The notes: generated by a model not told the origin, from the sequence alone. DNA of 64,000 nucleotides from Pocillopora verrucosa (GCF_036669915.1 NC_089325.1:7093359-7157358), one strand, 5' to 3'; shown: positions 47,582-61,347, numbered from the stretch's first letter. Made by a program: numbers and translations.

Positions 47582-50500
47582 TAGATTACAGAAAGAACCA
47601 CTCCATGTTTCAAGATACAGACGCTCTTTATTTCAAAGATATTGAATTATAGATCAGTGTCAAGACTCCTGAAATGCCCAGTTTTCCCCTTCCCTTGTGT
47701 ATTGGTGTCCCCCCCCCTCTCCCTCTCCCCCACTCCTCCCCCACCAGCTTCATCCTCGTTACAGTGTTCAGTTCCTTAATAGCGCATTTTTCTGTGGTGG
47801 AAGAGAAGAGGAAAAGGAAAAAGGAGCACCTCGTTTAAGTAACGAATTAAACCCTAACCCTATAGCACGTTCTCAAAGAACGTCATTCATTCTCCCAAGT
47901 ACTTTTGCATATAATAATTAGCTACGTTCACGAGAAATATCCAGATTTCCTCTCTTCCGACACTTGACACCTTTTCAAAGTTAAACACGACCTTTCACGG
48001 CCAAGCTCAAGCTGATATGGCGACTTAAAACGCGCGATTTATTGGCTGCTTTATGTCATGTGGTGCAAAATCACCGGAAAGTTACTTTGCAATAACCTCA
48101 GTCTACTTCAATGTTTGTTCTCATTAATTCCGACGAAAAGAAAAAAGGGTAACCGTTAGCCGTAAGAGCCTTCACCCCAATGAGACCCTCTGTAAAGGTT
48201 GGAGGGAGGGAAAAAAACGAAAACAACGCTGGTAAGTCTTAGCAGTTTCAGTGATGCTTTGGTGATTCAAGAGTCAGTATCAATGACGCTTTCGGCAAAA
48301 GTTACACAGTCCGAAATTTCGCTGTCATCATGAAAAAAAAAATGAATTCAACGCTCAAATGCCGAACTCGCCTTTTCCTCAGACTAAATAAATTCAGTGT
48401 AATAATCAGTCTAACTTAATAACTCAGATTGTTGGTTTTATAAAAAATTTTTACTATTTTCAAAGCAAACTTACCAGCAGATGTTCCCTATTTCAATTTC
48501 CGCAGATTCTTCCATTAATGTCACTGTTTGCTCCTCCACAAACGCGAACAGTCTTGCCAATCGACAACGAGCGAGATTATGACACGAGGGAAATCAGAAA
48601 ACTAATGTTAATATAAACTTGAAGTGGCATTGACGTATATCTGGGAGATATTTACGTCAGCAGCTAGACAAGAAAGGTGCTGAAACTATCCTTTCAAGCC
48701 TGACCAAAACACAGCATGTTATTCCCGGCCAGGTTAAAGTTTTGAGCTCTCGTACTCAAACATACGCATCTAACCATCTTGCTCACTGTTAAAAGAATCA
48801 TTTCCCGATAAAGAGGCTAGCGACTACTCTCTGTTAGAAGTAGTCTAATAAATATGTTATATCCGACACAAATTTTGACTCGAAACAAAGCTTTCAAAAA
48901 ATTGTCTTAAACACACACAAAAAATTAAGCGAGATACTGAAGGTCAATAAAGGCTGAAATCGAAACTCAACTCAAAAAAACAAACGAGTGTCTACGAATT
49001 TTCCCACGTCAACCTCGATGTCAAGTTTAAGGTCTCTGAACATGATTGGTTGAAATGATCAGGTCGTTTAAATGTAATTAGTGAGTTTAATTAGTGTAAT
49101 TAATGTATTAACTTACCACCAACTTACTTATCTGTATTTTTTTCTTCTCTTTTTGGAGAAATCGAACCCAATCGTCAGGTTGGATTTGGCCGGGGTTCGA
49201 TCAGTTCCCAAATGGGACTTTTTTTCCGTGTCCTTCGTTCATGGATAACGTTCAGAACCTTTTCTGTTCACCTCAGATGGTCTAACAGAACAGAAAAAAC
49301 ACTTCTGAGTTGTGACGTCATTGTTGTCCGTTAATTACCCCTTCTATCAAATGACGCACTAGATTCGCCAGTAACGTCACAAGTTCCTTCTTTTTGGCAC
49401 TTTCAGGTCCAGCCATAACATTTCAATTACTTTGAGAGAGTATACCCCAGAGAGTCAACTCAGCAGAATAACATGATGGAAGGTACCTTAACTTCGTTTT
49501 CTTATTTACAGGGTCGAGAAAACCAATGTCCAAGCCGGACATATAAATCAGTTCAGGGCGTGGCTTTATCACTCGAACAGTCTTCCAAACACAAGGTCTC
49601 TATTTTTCCTTTCTCTTTTTTTCCACCAATGACCTTGGAGACCATCCACGGAAGACCTCCATAAACACAATAAACTGAATCAGATTTTCCATGAATATTT
49701 TGCCCTTTTTAACTCGTTAATTGCGCGCATGCACAAGAGCGAGTTGCAGATATGATGTGGAGAATGGCACTCGCTCGCTTGCTCGATTGATCGATTCCTG
49801 TAAACTTTTTTTCGATTTTAGGCCTTTGAGTGCATTTGATAGCTTTTGGCGAGTAATAAAAAAACGAAATAGCGACCTTCTTTGCGAAGAATAGTGCTGG
49901 AGTGAAAAAGAAGCCAATGATAATCTTAAAAGAGTTTATTTTTTTCGTTTTAGTTTCAACAAGCGGCGCCAGCGACTGGCAGGCGTGCGAGGATTCCCAC
50001 TGAAATAAGAGAACAACCTTCGCTTTTCATAAAATTGTAAGTTAAGATCCTTGAACTTGAAAACAATCCGAAGATTCATTAAAAATATCACTTACTCCGA
50101 AGCGCTCGGAGTTTACAGGTGTTCAAAAGCTTTTTTTGTTATGGCGTGAGATTGGGGACAAAATTGATCATTACATTTCGTATCGTGTGTTTTTTCTGTG
50201 TGAAGCAACAAAAGGTGCGGGCGACTGACGAAATTACAGGTTAACACGGAAATCAAATAACACCTAAACAAATAATTTTGGCTAGCGATTTTCAATGAAT
50301 TTTTAAAGAACAATTTTCTTTTAAGTTTCAAGGATATTTGAAGATTCGAACTAAATATTACGTACTAAAATGCGAAAGTTATACACCACAAAATTGATAA
50401 ATAGGCCTGAAATGAAATTCTGCCTTGTTCTTGATTATATGTTGCCTAGCACGTGACCAAAATCTACCCAAGCGGAAATCCAAAATGACGGTGGCAGCCT

Positions 50501-53465
50501 GGGCTTAGTTATATCACTCAAAACTCGTTTCCCCTTTGTCTCATTTGATAAAGAGGGAATCATTAATGTTTTCATTGAGACAGTATTGCCTTGATTTTCC
50601 AATATTCACAATGATAGACAGTAAATTTCACTTTTCACCCACATTTATTTCCAACCTTTTCTTTTGAACCAGAAACAAAAATAATATATGTTTAAAACAC
50701 GACATCATCCACCCTTGTCAAATGTCATAGCATGATTATTTCAATTGTAATGCCTTCTTATCCCAACGTTACTTTGTTTCTTTGCTACATTAGCGAACAC
50801 TGAACTACTGCTCGTACTCTAAATATGACAATCAACCACAAATCCCTAAACCAGATAACATTAAACGTAATCCAAAAAATCATGTTAGTCATCTGTCAAT
50901 TCACGAGTTTGCTCACAGAGCACTGCGAGAGATCTGAGAATTTATTGCCAGTTAATTCAGGTATGCTCTCACTATCAATGTCTAAAAAATGAACTGAACA
51001 TATCTATTTTTTCATTTGTTTTATCATGAAGTCACTTCAACAATCACTGCAAACATTACGAAGCGCTTAATTAGCTGCTTCAATCTTTATTCCTGTTGAC
51101 CATTTCGCTCTAGTAGACGGTCGGTAGTCGACCGTCACATATATTTTGAGAAGGCCCTTAGGCTCATGGGAATTTTTTCAATTCCATGGGAGTTTTGACA
51201 CCTCATGCTGTTTGAACGGTAGAGGTTTTCTTTTGCGAACAGCAAAAACATTTTCCATTTAATTTTCGAGTCATGTTTGTTTCTGCCGCTATCATGAGCG
51301 GCGGACGAATGACGAGAAAGCGCGGAACGACATGAGGAAACCTTGCATGGATGGGAAACGAGTTTCGTAGAGGAAATTTTAAAATATAATTTCTTTTTTT
51401 TTTTTTTTTGATTTAACCGTCGATATAAAAACATATTGCGACACCTTTACACCTCTCAAATAAATTTAATGGATTTCACTTGACATGAAACCTCGACCTT
51501 GCATCAAATGTAGCCTGTATGCATTTATTTGCCTGATATATTTTCATTTTCTTTGCTTTGCTGTGAAAAAGAAAAAAAAATAGTGATTGGACAAACTGTC
51601 TTCAATACATGCCGGCCCCTACTAATGACTGCAAACGAAGAGTCAAGGATTCAAAGTAAAAATTTTCTTTACTATTAAAACTTACATACAAATTAATTAA
51701 AGTTTAAGAAAGTGTAATATTCTAGATTCTGAATGAGTTTGTAAAGTTCGCCTTTTGTGCCTCTATAAAGTTCAGTTTATACACTAAATATTCACTATAA
51801 CGTCTAAGTTAACTGGCCTTAACATCGCTTAATTAAAGGCGTCTAAGACACAATTGTTAAAAATAAATTGGACTTAAAAAATGCACCAAGCCCACCTAGT
51901 GCTCGACACACATACGGCAAATGCCTTGTCATTAGTAAAGTTCATTATGAGAACTTCAAATGATTGCGGAAAATCGAGACGGCAAAAAACCTCTTCAGAA
52001 GAGCTATCACATTATTATTACCAAATTCTAAATTATTCTATCCTCATCATTACTTTTGCAATAATCTGTTCCGTATTTCAATAAATCTAGCTCGACAAAT
52101 TCGTGTTCGCATTTTGGTTACATGTCATAATATTTTCCTACAGAGCGACTAAGCACTTAATCCTAGCCCTCGAAGGATTGCAATTTTTTTTTTCAACATT
52201 AAAAAACGCAATCGCGAACACTCATAATAAATCAGACTTCTACATAATCACAGTATAACATTTAAAGACTGTTCCCGTAATAACGTTCTCGCTCTCTTTG
52301 TAGCCTTTACCAGCCGTTTGACGGTTAATTCTGAAGTCTACCTCAAATATATCAAAGAACAATGCTCGCAAGGAAAAATTACCATACTTTGCCTCACAAC
52401 TGTGATCTCATCAATAAAGCAAATTAAAATTATTTACATAGGAGAGAGGACGTTCTCCGCTCGTTCTTTAGTGCTCATCACCAATCAAAATAGCTACAAC
52501 TATTTATTTATGCGAATCTTAGCCCAAAATAAAAACACAGTCTCTACAATAACCTGGGGAGAAGTCGTCATTTCGGTGCGGAATTGTTTTAGCATTTGAT
52601 TCGCTTATTTTTCTTAATCATTATTATTATTTTGGTAATCTGAATGAAATCTAACGAAAAGTTGTTCCATTTTCTGAATCGGGACTCGATATTGCTAGCT
52701 ATATGTGATTTAAATATGATCAAGCTGTTAGATGTTTCACAGGGTCTGATCAATGCATCAAGCGGTCACCCCTTAAAATAATACACTGAGCAGTTCTTCA
52801 GTCGTAATGAGTTAATCCTTCTTCCAATACAATCCAACCCTAAGGTTTTTACAGAGCATATTAGCGAGCAAAAGACCCAGTTAAAAGGCACTGATTTGTT
52901 CGGCAAAGAAAAACATAAACTAACTGAAATATTAAACACATTTATGCGACAAATGTGAACACTAAGGGCCTTTCAATTTATACGAGACGAAACTAGATGC
53001 ATAAATTTATTCACGTTAAATAATTCGTCGCGGGCGTTCGAAACAACCAGAACTGATAATAAACAGAATTCTTGCTGATTTCTAGTTACAATTCAAGACA
53101 ATGTGATAAAATAACGAACTAGCCGGTTGCCGACTGGCCGTTTCGTCTCTTTGGGTTTTTATCTATGAAAATTTTTCTCCAATGCGATAGTTATCGCGTG
53201 AAAACTGTGCATCACTTTACACATCAAAAGCCTAAAATCGTGCAAAGACAAACACAATGTTGTGTGTTCAACAGTTGCTTTCTTGTCTACAAGGTGTCGC
53301 CTTGTTTCGAAAGCAAAACGTTACAACAATATAGTGAAACATACCACTTCGACACACTTCCGAGATACGCCGACGAAATTATACCGCCATGTACCGTAAA
53401 TTTTTTGAACGGTGCGTTATAACAATACGGGTGTAAACGTTGAATGGCAGGCGGTTAGTTTCAGT
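47582..53465. other. Intergenic between Sprouty-like gene C and the NCS gene
   Basis: No coding exon is recognised. On the minus strand an excellent donor (CTGCTG then GTAAGTTTG, at 48474) ends a GC-richer patch (about 48475-48620) that could be the non-coding first exon of gene C. A short inverted repeat (GACGGTCG, CGACCGTC) lies at 51117-51137. A poly-A/T tract lies near 51393-51410. Confidence 0.35.
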
Positions 53466-54065
53466 TTACTTCGCGCCGGCTGGATCCAGCAACCGCATAA
53501 GAGAAGGGTAACACTGAACACCGCGTACGAATTCATTCTGTGTAATTGTTCCATCATTGTCCCGGTCGAGCTTTGCAAACAGCTTGTGCGTGAACTTTTC
53601 CGGCGTGTTCTCGTCTCTTGGAAGATTTACCCGGTCGCCTGCAAGGCGAAAAATCCCTCGCACGATTTCCAACATCTCGGCACGAGAAACCGCGCCGCTT
53701 CCATCTGAATCGTACATCTCAAAGGCCCATCGTAGTTTCTGCTCTGTCGATCCTCGCGATATGATAGACAAACCTTGAATAAATTCGTGAAAATCAATTG
53801 TTCCATCCTTGTTTTTGTCGAATGTGCGAAAAACATGGCCTGCGAAGATAGTCGCGTCGCCTGTGGAATAGTGATTCTTGTAGATCTCCGCGAATTTTTT
53901 TTCGGACATTTTACCGTTTGGGCATTTCTCGCGAAACGCTTTATGCCAAGTGTGCAACTCGTCTTCCGTGAATTCGGTTGACAATCGCAACTCTTGGATA
54001 TCTTCCGCCGTCAATTTACTTTTGCCTTTTTTCAAAGCATTAGGTTTTGTCCCCTTGTTTCCCAT
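53466..54065 (-). CDS. Neuronal calcium sensor family EF-hand protein
   Basis: Intronless CDS, 199 aa, against about 190 for NCS-1, hippocalcin and visinin-like proteins. The start was placed at the ATG giving MGNKGTK, a good N-myristoylation signal; the frame is open further upstream but would bury that glycine. EF1 is degenerate with the family's CPNG signature (48-51). EF2 (83-94, DKNKDGTIDFHE), EF3 (119-130, DSDGSGAVSRAE) and EF4 (167-178, DRDNDGTITQNE) look able to bind calcium. The C-terminus (CYPSLMRLLD) is the hydrophobic helix typical of the family. Such proteins are calcium/myristoyl switches that act on membranes, receptors or lipid kinases. The N-terminus is about ten residues longer and more lysine-rich than in vertebrate members. 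Lack of introns may mean retroposition or lineage-specific loss. Confidence 0.9.
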   Translation of the reverse strand: MGNKGTKPNALKKGKSKLTAEDIQELRLSTEFTEDELHTWHKAFREKCPNGKMSEKKFAEIYKNHYSTGDATIFAGHVFRTFDKNKDGTIDFHEFIQGLSIISRGSTEQKLRWAFEMYDSDGSGAVSRAEMLEIVRGIFRLAGDRVNLPRDENTPEKFTHKLFAKLDRDNDGTITQNEFVRGVQCYPSLMRLLDPAGAK

Positions 54066-57000
54066 CTCCTTATGTTCGAAGTACGACGAACTAGCAATAC
54101 CCGCCCCCAAGTGAAAACCAACACTAGCTAAGCACTGCAAGTGTTGAATTTAAATTCACGACGCTGTACAGGACAGCCACAGCACACGATTGGTCGCAGG
54201 TTAATTTGCATAGAAAAACTCCAGAACCTCTCAATACAGTGACTTTGTCGTGGTGACGATATACAAATGATTCTTGATCGCGCCAAAGGTGCGTGTAAAT
54301 CATTAATGAGCTCAGTAATGGAAATGTTTTCATTTGCGCGACCGAGAAAAGCAAGATAAAAGAAATAAAAGTAGGTCAAAATCAGACCACAACGAAAGAT
54401 ATTTCTCAGCTGTAAAACTCCAATTTTTTTTAAAAGAATACTTGCGACGCGCACGTTTTATTAGTGTTTTCTTAATGATATGGAAATTTCCTCAGCACGC
54501 TTTTCCCTTTAATTTGGTCTATTAAAGGTTCGTCCTTAAAGGTACTTTTCAGTGCAACATCGGTTTTCAATGACAACTAAATAAGTTTTCCTCGTCTGAT
54601 AAGCGAACAATTACGCGAAAAAAACTTACCATCGTTAATATTAATGTGGCAAACAATTGAAATATTGGTCTCGGAAAAATTTAAAGTTCCGCGGCGGTCT
54701 TATTTCTGACCAATAACTTTGCCAAAATTTGGTTTTCTTATTCGAATAAAATCTTCCCCTTCACCCACGCGTTTGCGAAACCATTTGAAACACGCCTGTA
54801 ACCATCTGTTACGGCAACTTTCCTCATTAAAAGTCGAAGCGCAGGAGGCCGAAACTGTAAACATAGCACAACAGAAATAAAGAGAGTCTCCAAAAGCCGT
54901 CGAAGAGTTAACAGACAATTCAGGGGAAAAAATGTCCTCGCGTGGATACACTGTCATCATCAGTCTTCAGAATATCGAAGAACAGGATTCTTGATAAGCA
55001 GATTGTTTGGTCTGGAGTAAGAGATTAACCTTATCTACGCCAAGATGTTAATCTGTCGCGAATGTTTAGCGCGAGCGAGAAATTCAAACAGTAGATTTTT
55101 CGGTGATACTAAGTAATTTTGGAGGTAAGCAATTAGCAGGAAATTCTACAGTTTAACCATAACATAAAATCATAAGCCAAGTCTCATGACACTGATTCTA
55201 ATTATCGAAAAGAAAAAAACATTCTTCTAAATCTTTATTAAGCATCGAAAGAAGATGTAAACACATTCAGTGAAGAGCCTATAGCTAGTTTGTTTGTTTT
55301 TAACAGTACTAAAAATGTTGGATATTACACTTAAGCAGATTTATTAATACAAAAATGTTTACTCCAAAAAGCCTAAGGAAAGGCCGGAATCATGCTAGAT
55401 AAATATATGATATCCAAGCTGTATCAAAAATGCATGTTTATTATTGATTCAACCCACTAAAAAGATGAATAAATATTTTACAAGAAAACTCTTACTTCTT
55501 ATGAATATTTACAATGTTAATTTCTCGTTCTTTTTCTTCATCTCGATTTCATTTATTGAATTTTCGCTAATGTTGGATCATTCATTTTCGATCTATGATG
55601 TTATGAAGAACTTAGTAATGTGCAGTTTAGCGTGGATCATGATCAGATATCAAACAAAGCCCGTAGAATTTTTAATTCCCATAAGTAATTCAGTAGTGAC
55701 AGTGACATTTAAATTATCTTGTTCGGTGAAATATTATCAGTAGATAACTGGTATTAATTATTCGAATGTTTCGACAGAATTCTACAAACAATCAGCTAGT
55801 GAACTCGCATCAATTCGCTTCAGACAATAACAATCCTTGCATATCCGCAAATTTCCGGTATTAGGACGCAACCAAAATACGTCCAATATCATTAACCGCC
55901 TTGTCGGGGATCTTATAAATAGACGATGAAAATCTCGCTACAATTAATGAATGCTATACACTCCAGCACGAAAACAAATCAAAAACTTGTCCTTGCTTTG
56001 TTTCGGCTCAATTGGAACTTTCTATCAAGCGTTTAGATGAGTTTGAATTACAGTTTCATTTCAGTTCTAATCCCCAGGAGGTGATGCTCTCCATGTTAAG
56101 GAATAAATAAAGTGTTACTTTCCTAACAGCAGAATTGGAATTAAAATCAGGGCCCGAGGTTGCGGGCTCTGAGGCATAGTGCTAATTAAAAAGAATAGGA
56201 ACGGCTCGCTACAACACCAAGACACAACATGATCAACACAAATATCTCTAACACCTATATGTTCAAGAAACGGTATGGCATTAAAAGTGCTAATTACAAA
56301 AAATTCTTTTAACACTGAAACACCTAGAAAACAGTATTTACCTCTTTCTTCATTTACATGTTAGATTGTTTTAATTCATTATTCACGTTTTCCTCTCTGG
56401 CTTCTGTCTATCAACATTGTCCTATCCGATACTAAAATTTCCGAAGCTTGAAGAGTAAACTTGAAGTGTAAAAAAAAACTTACTCTAGCCTTCAAAGTTT
56501 CCTCCAAAACTCTTACGTGACGATTCAGGTCAGAAATTTTGCCCTTATTTGTATTGCAAATTGGAACTAATAGATCCTCTTCTAATACGGTAAAAGAATG
56601 CATTGGTTATTAAGAGGTTATTTCCCTAAATGACTATGGCTGAGTCTACATTTCAGCGATATTTAAACGCGCCCATTTCATCGGCTTTGGGATGACCGGT
56701 CAAACAAGAAAAGCCGGTCATACTGGTTTTTTTGGAACTCTTACCACCAGCCGTTGTGGCTGAATCAGTTACATTGCGGTCAACAGCCAAAAACCTTCAT
56801 GTAAACCATCTGTGTTAATCGCAGCTTGTTATCGCTACAATCAACGAACAGATCTCTGATCTTGGCGAGTGTAGGCGTTAATTCGCTCATATCGAACGAT
56901 CTAAAATCCGTTAGTTCTGCTTTAAAGTAAATATCACGTCCTTGTAAAACAATATCGATATCTACCGAATTCTTTTCCTTTTTTTTTTTTCGAATGAATC

Positions 57001-57671
57001 ACCACCCCTCTTAGGGTTACATCTAATTGCAATTCCATACAAAGAGTACAAAAATATTAACGAGGGCGATGCGACCAGAGCGCGATACTACACTTCACCA
57101 ATTAAAACCCACACTCCTTTACAGTCTTAAATGTTTATTTTCACGATGATCAGATACGATCCACTGATAAAACCGATATCAGTCTTTGTTCAATTTGCAC
57201 CTGGACGTGTTCCTTATCTACATAACAAATCTCATTTATTACTTCCAAATTAAAATGTGTGTTTTGGCGACCAGCCGCGTACAAGACTGAAACGGGTACA
57301 TTGAAATGCATTTTACGCCGCCAAACTTGCTCCTCTTCTGAATAGTTAAGCTCCGTGGAAAGCAAGGATTAGCTTATAAAACAGATGTTGCGAAAGAAGA
57401 CTGATACAAAAGAACAACTGAACGGATTGGTTTTTATCTCTTTCGCGCCCGCTACACATTAAGAACATTTATTGAAATCTTTACTACTGGACTGTGAATT
57501 AGAACCACTCTTGACTTTTTGAAAGCTTTGCCTGATGGTTTTTTCATTTCACGGGTTCTTTAAATTGGAAATAAATGAGGGATCCTTGAGTTCGTTTGAG
57601 AGAATTAGACCCTTGTTTAAGCTAAATAAATAAGCCATTTCGACCATTGCCTCTTATTCCGCACTGGGAAT

Positions 57672-57727
57672 CGGTTCATATTTAATTTGCACTGTGAAAC
57701 GGTTCATATTTAATTTGCACTGTGAAA
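57672..57727. repeat. Perfect 28-bp tandem duplication
   Basis: The unit beginning CGGTTCATATTTAATTTGCA and ending CTGTGAAA occurs twice with no mismatch (57672-57699 and 57700-57727), so the event is recent or the array is unstable. Confidence 0.93.
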
Positions 57728-58465
57728 GTTATTGCTTCGTTCCAAACAAAAGAGGAAATGGCGGGTGATCATCTCTGTTTACAGAAAATGATCAATCACT
57801 CCTACCTTGAGCTTCGGGCATGAAAACTATCGGCCGATTTTTAAATGTGCGCGCTGATCACGCTGAAATCTCGCGCAATCCCCTCTTTAAGTCTTTACTC
57901 AAAGTTTCTGCATAACTCTCCATCTGATGACACAAAGTATTCATGGCGGAAAACGTTTTCAGGTGCGCTGGTTCTCTGGAAGGTTATTTCCTAATTATGA
58001 CAAATTAATCATTACAGTTTCCTGCGAACGTTTTAATTTTTTCTTACATTTTGTGCCAGCAGTTGTTACTTATGTTTTTGTTTAAAATTTTACGCGCGAA
58101 ATATTAGCTCGCAGCGGGCCAAAATTGATTCACTTGCGCATGCCCAACTTTTGAAACACAGCGGTCCAACGTAAGGAGAAGGATAATTAAGAGTTTTCGT
58201 GCCCAAAGTTTTTCGATTGCGGGTATCCTTTAATCTATCATTTAGTTGTGAGCTTCATCAAAAAATTTGTACGCTCTTGAAAAAACGTAATTTTTTCCTT
58301 GGGTGGTTGAATACAATTCCTGAAAGACAACTTGGGTCTGACAGCCTGAAAGAACGCCACCTAGCAACTTCAACGTTCGCACATGCGTAGACGTTTGAAT
58401 ACTGTCAATCCAATGACAACTTAAGTATCAAAGGAAGACAGAGCTCGACAGAGCTGAATAACGTC

Positions 58466-58476
58466 TGCGCATGCGC
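58466..58476. promoter_or_regulatory. NRF1-like site TGCGCATGCGC
   Basis: A match to the NRF1 palindrome, with related GCGCATGC and GCACATGCG sequences within 350 bp upstream. It lies about 870 bp before the FERM gene start. The sites suggest a housekeeping-type promoter, but the transcription start is not visible. Confidence 0.35.
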
Positions 58477-59344
58477 TGGACTTTGACGCGAAAAACGGAT
58501 TTTGAGTCGTCTGAACGTTCGACTTTCTATTCTGTGGCATCTAGGCCTTGTTTCCTTGTTGCTTTTCTTTTACAGAAAAACCTCGAAAGACCTTGTACTT
58601 CCCTTAAATATTTTCAAAAATTGATTTTCTCCTTAACAACACTGGAAATGGGAAAATGCCTTCAACGATGCCAGCCCCTTTTTTCTCCGCAAATTTCGTT
58701 GAATTTTTAACCTCGAGCGCTTGGGCCCGCGTTATTGATCGCATAGCTGTGACGTGACATTTCGTTATTCAGTTCTGCCTCAAAGGAATGTTGTCGAGTA
58801 ACAAAGGTCTGTTATTAGTGTCATACAACTGAAGTCCACTTCCGATGGTTCTCTATTTTGACTTGGTCACAAACAAATCTGCCTCTTGATTGCTTAAAGA
58901 ATTCGTCACTCAAATTAACCAACGTTAAGGAGCCTAATTTGAAACAATTGCATTAAGTTATAACCTTACCAAGAGTTCTTCAGCCTTTATAAATACCGCG
59001 ACAGCCAGTGATTCATTTTGCTAAAGAATTCTTGAAAAAAATATTTCTAAATGATGATTTAAGTGCTTTTCATACTCTCTACATTATAGAATTAATTACG
59101 TTTTCTGTAAAAAGGAATTTGTCGTCTTATTCATAATTCAGAAGCTTTCTAAATTACACCAACCACTTAACTCATGTTTTGTCAAAACTGAAATGTGAAA
59201 GGTCTGTATTTTTTGATGTGCTAATTGCGGTTTAGAACCTTATTATCACTGATTTGTCTTCAGACAGAATTATCATCCGATGAAAGCGCAAAGATGCCTG
59301 GGGAACGCACGGAGTTTTAGTAAGTATGCTAAAATTCAGATAAA

Positions 59345-61347
59345 ATGGCGGAAACGAAATCGAAACCAATCCCACGAAAAGACAAAATTTGTGTGTGGAC
59401 TTTTCCTGAAGGGACACAGCCTGCAGTTCGAGTTGAAGTCGACGGAGGGAAAATCAAAGCTGAAGATCTCCTAGAAATAGCCGGGAAAACTTTGGGAATT
59501 AACGCCAACAGCCTACAGTTTTTCGGTCTCTTCCGCGGAATTGAAAATCCTACTAAGAAGTACGGTAACAACGAATTTATTTACCTTCCATGCCGCTACG
59601 TTATATCAATACAAAAGTGGTCTTTCGACGTTCCGAGAGAGCAAAAGCATCTTAAAACAGATGCCGGCGCAATGCACTTGATCTGTTTGCAGTGTATCGA
59701 GGATATTCGATGCGGTAGGCTTAAGCCGAAACCAGATCACATTCCTCTACTGAAGGAATACAGAAATCCAACTTTTCCTTGCGACAAGCAGTACGTGGAA
59801 CTTTGCCAAAAAATGTTCGGGTATGGCTACGTTTTCCTGCACGATTGCACAATTCAGAATGATGTTAAAATGAAGGAAGTCTCACTCACACAAGGAATGC
59901 AGGTTAATCTGATAGCCAACCGAAGAGGATTAATGATAAAATCAAGTGAGTGCGTGATAATTGTTCGCTCTTTAGCTAATAAAACCATAGAAAATTTACG
60001 TAATCATTGTAACGCAGTGTTTAGGAATTTAGTCATACATCATTGGATAACTTTCTTTAAAATAGATTGCCTGTTTCATGATCTAAAGCGAATCGAAATT
60101 ATCGAAAATAAGAGATTGTAATGTGAAGTAAAAATTTCCCTGCGCTCATTTCCATGGAAGAACATCAAGGTACCGACAAACGATGGAAAATTCTTTTTTC
60201 GAGTTGATGCGTAGATGGCTGGTCAAAAACGGCGCACAGGAAATAAATTAAAGAAAATTACAAATTCAGAGAACTCGAGCCGAAGGAACTCATACTTTTC
60301 GGCTCATTTCTTGTTGTTTCATTCATTTTGAAATTACGAAACAAACTCAAAATCATTATAACGACGACAACGTGAATAGCAACACTGAACTAACGATTCA
60401 AAACGTTTACGGTATTTCATCATAGAAGGATAGCGTTTTGGGATCACCACCCTGTGTTAGTTTTCATCGTTCATTTGTAGCTCGCTCACCGAGACAATGT
60501 TAAGGTAACAAATTTCTTTTGAAAATCATTATAACCCTCAAGACACACCTCTAGTTTTCACTTGTTTAGTGTGATTCTCAACTGAGACTTATGGGTCTGG
60601 TGAACGAAACGAACGAACGCTGAGCTCAGGGTCGATAAGTCCTGGGTCGAGTCCCGGCCTGGTCATTGTGTTCTTGTGCAAGGTATTACACTATCGTAGT
60701 GTCTCTCTCCACCCAGGAGTATAAATGGGTACCAGCAAATTGTGGGGGGATGGGGGTGGGGGAACCTGCGATGGACTGACATTCCATCCAGGGGGAGCAG
60801 CGACCACTTCTAGTCACTTTGTTCTTCAGCGACCAGGATAAGCGCAGAGATAAATTCTTTCGTTAGCCTTGGAACACCTAACCCCTTTTATTCACTCTCA
60901 ACAGAGAAGTCAGCATTTTTCGCTCCATGGCGAAAAATCCGTCGTTGGTCTCAGGCTCAGGGTGACAGCATTCACTTTGAGATTTACTTCACAGAGGAGC
61001 TGCGGTTTGAGTGGGTAGAGGTAGAAACAGAACAAGTGGCCTTCCTCATGTCAGTTATCGCCGAGTTTGTCTACCTTATGAAAAAAGATCTAGATGAACC
61101 AGAGGTGAACACATCCATTTGGAGCAAGGGAATCCCAGTAAAAAAGCTGACATGGAAGCTCATCAAGAAAGAGCTGTTCTCCAAAGACAAAAAACAAGAG
61201 GAGAGTGACGACGAAGAAGAACCCTGCCAGGGATTTGATAACCTGGAGGAAGAGGCTTCGACTGATGATGAAGGGTCAAGTGATGACGAAGAAGGGGCTA
61301 AAGCTGCTACATCTTCACGTAAAAGCTCCCAATACCGTTTCAGTTGA
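59345..61347 (+). CDS. SNX17/SNX31-like FERM protein lacking a PX domain
   Basis: Join of 59345-59945 and 60905-61347, 347 aa; donor CAAGTGAGTG and acceptor CTCTCAACAG keep the frame. The order matches the FERM-like module of sorting nexins 17, 27 and 31: an F1 ubiquitin-like lobe (about 14-95, with LQFFGLFRG), an F2 lobe (about 105-170, GAMHLICLQCIEDIRCGRL then YGYVFLHDC), and an F3 lobe (about 180-270, FFAPWRKIRRWS then IHFEIYFTEELRFEWVEVET and MSVIAEFVYLM). In those sorting nexins the module binds NPxY/NxxY cargo tails during endosomal recycling. No PX domain precedes F1: the start (AAAATGG) is about 14 residues before it. The tail is acidic (EESDDEEE, STDDEGSSDDEEG). Without PX, membrane targeting would have to come from a partner. 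An upstream PX exon using a different start is the main alternative. Confidence 0.8.
60600..60846 (+). mobile_element. tRNA-derived SINE (type 2) in the FERM gene intron
   Basis: Box B-like GGGTCGAGTCCC at 60644-60655 is followed by GTGTTCTTGTGCAAGG, CTCTCTCCACCCAGGAGTAT, AAATGGGTACCAGC, GCGATGGACTGACATTCCAT and CCAGGATAAGCGC. It is the best-preserved of three type 2 copies here. Confidence 0.8.

Larger units (their letters stand above)
54066..59344. other. Intergenic between the NCS and FERM genes
   Basis: The NCS and FERM genes are divergent. No coding exon is recognised. A perfect 28-bp tandem duplication lies at 57672-57727. A cluster of NRF1-like GCGCATGC sites lies at about 58135-58476, including TGCGCATGCGC at 58466-58476, and may belong to the FERM gene promoter or an unseen first exon. 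Confidence 0.4.

Noticed and set aside
54066-54140. 25-residue N-terminal extension of the NCS protein
   Set aside because: It would bury the MGNKGTK myristoylation start that defines the family.
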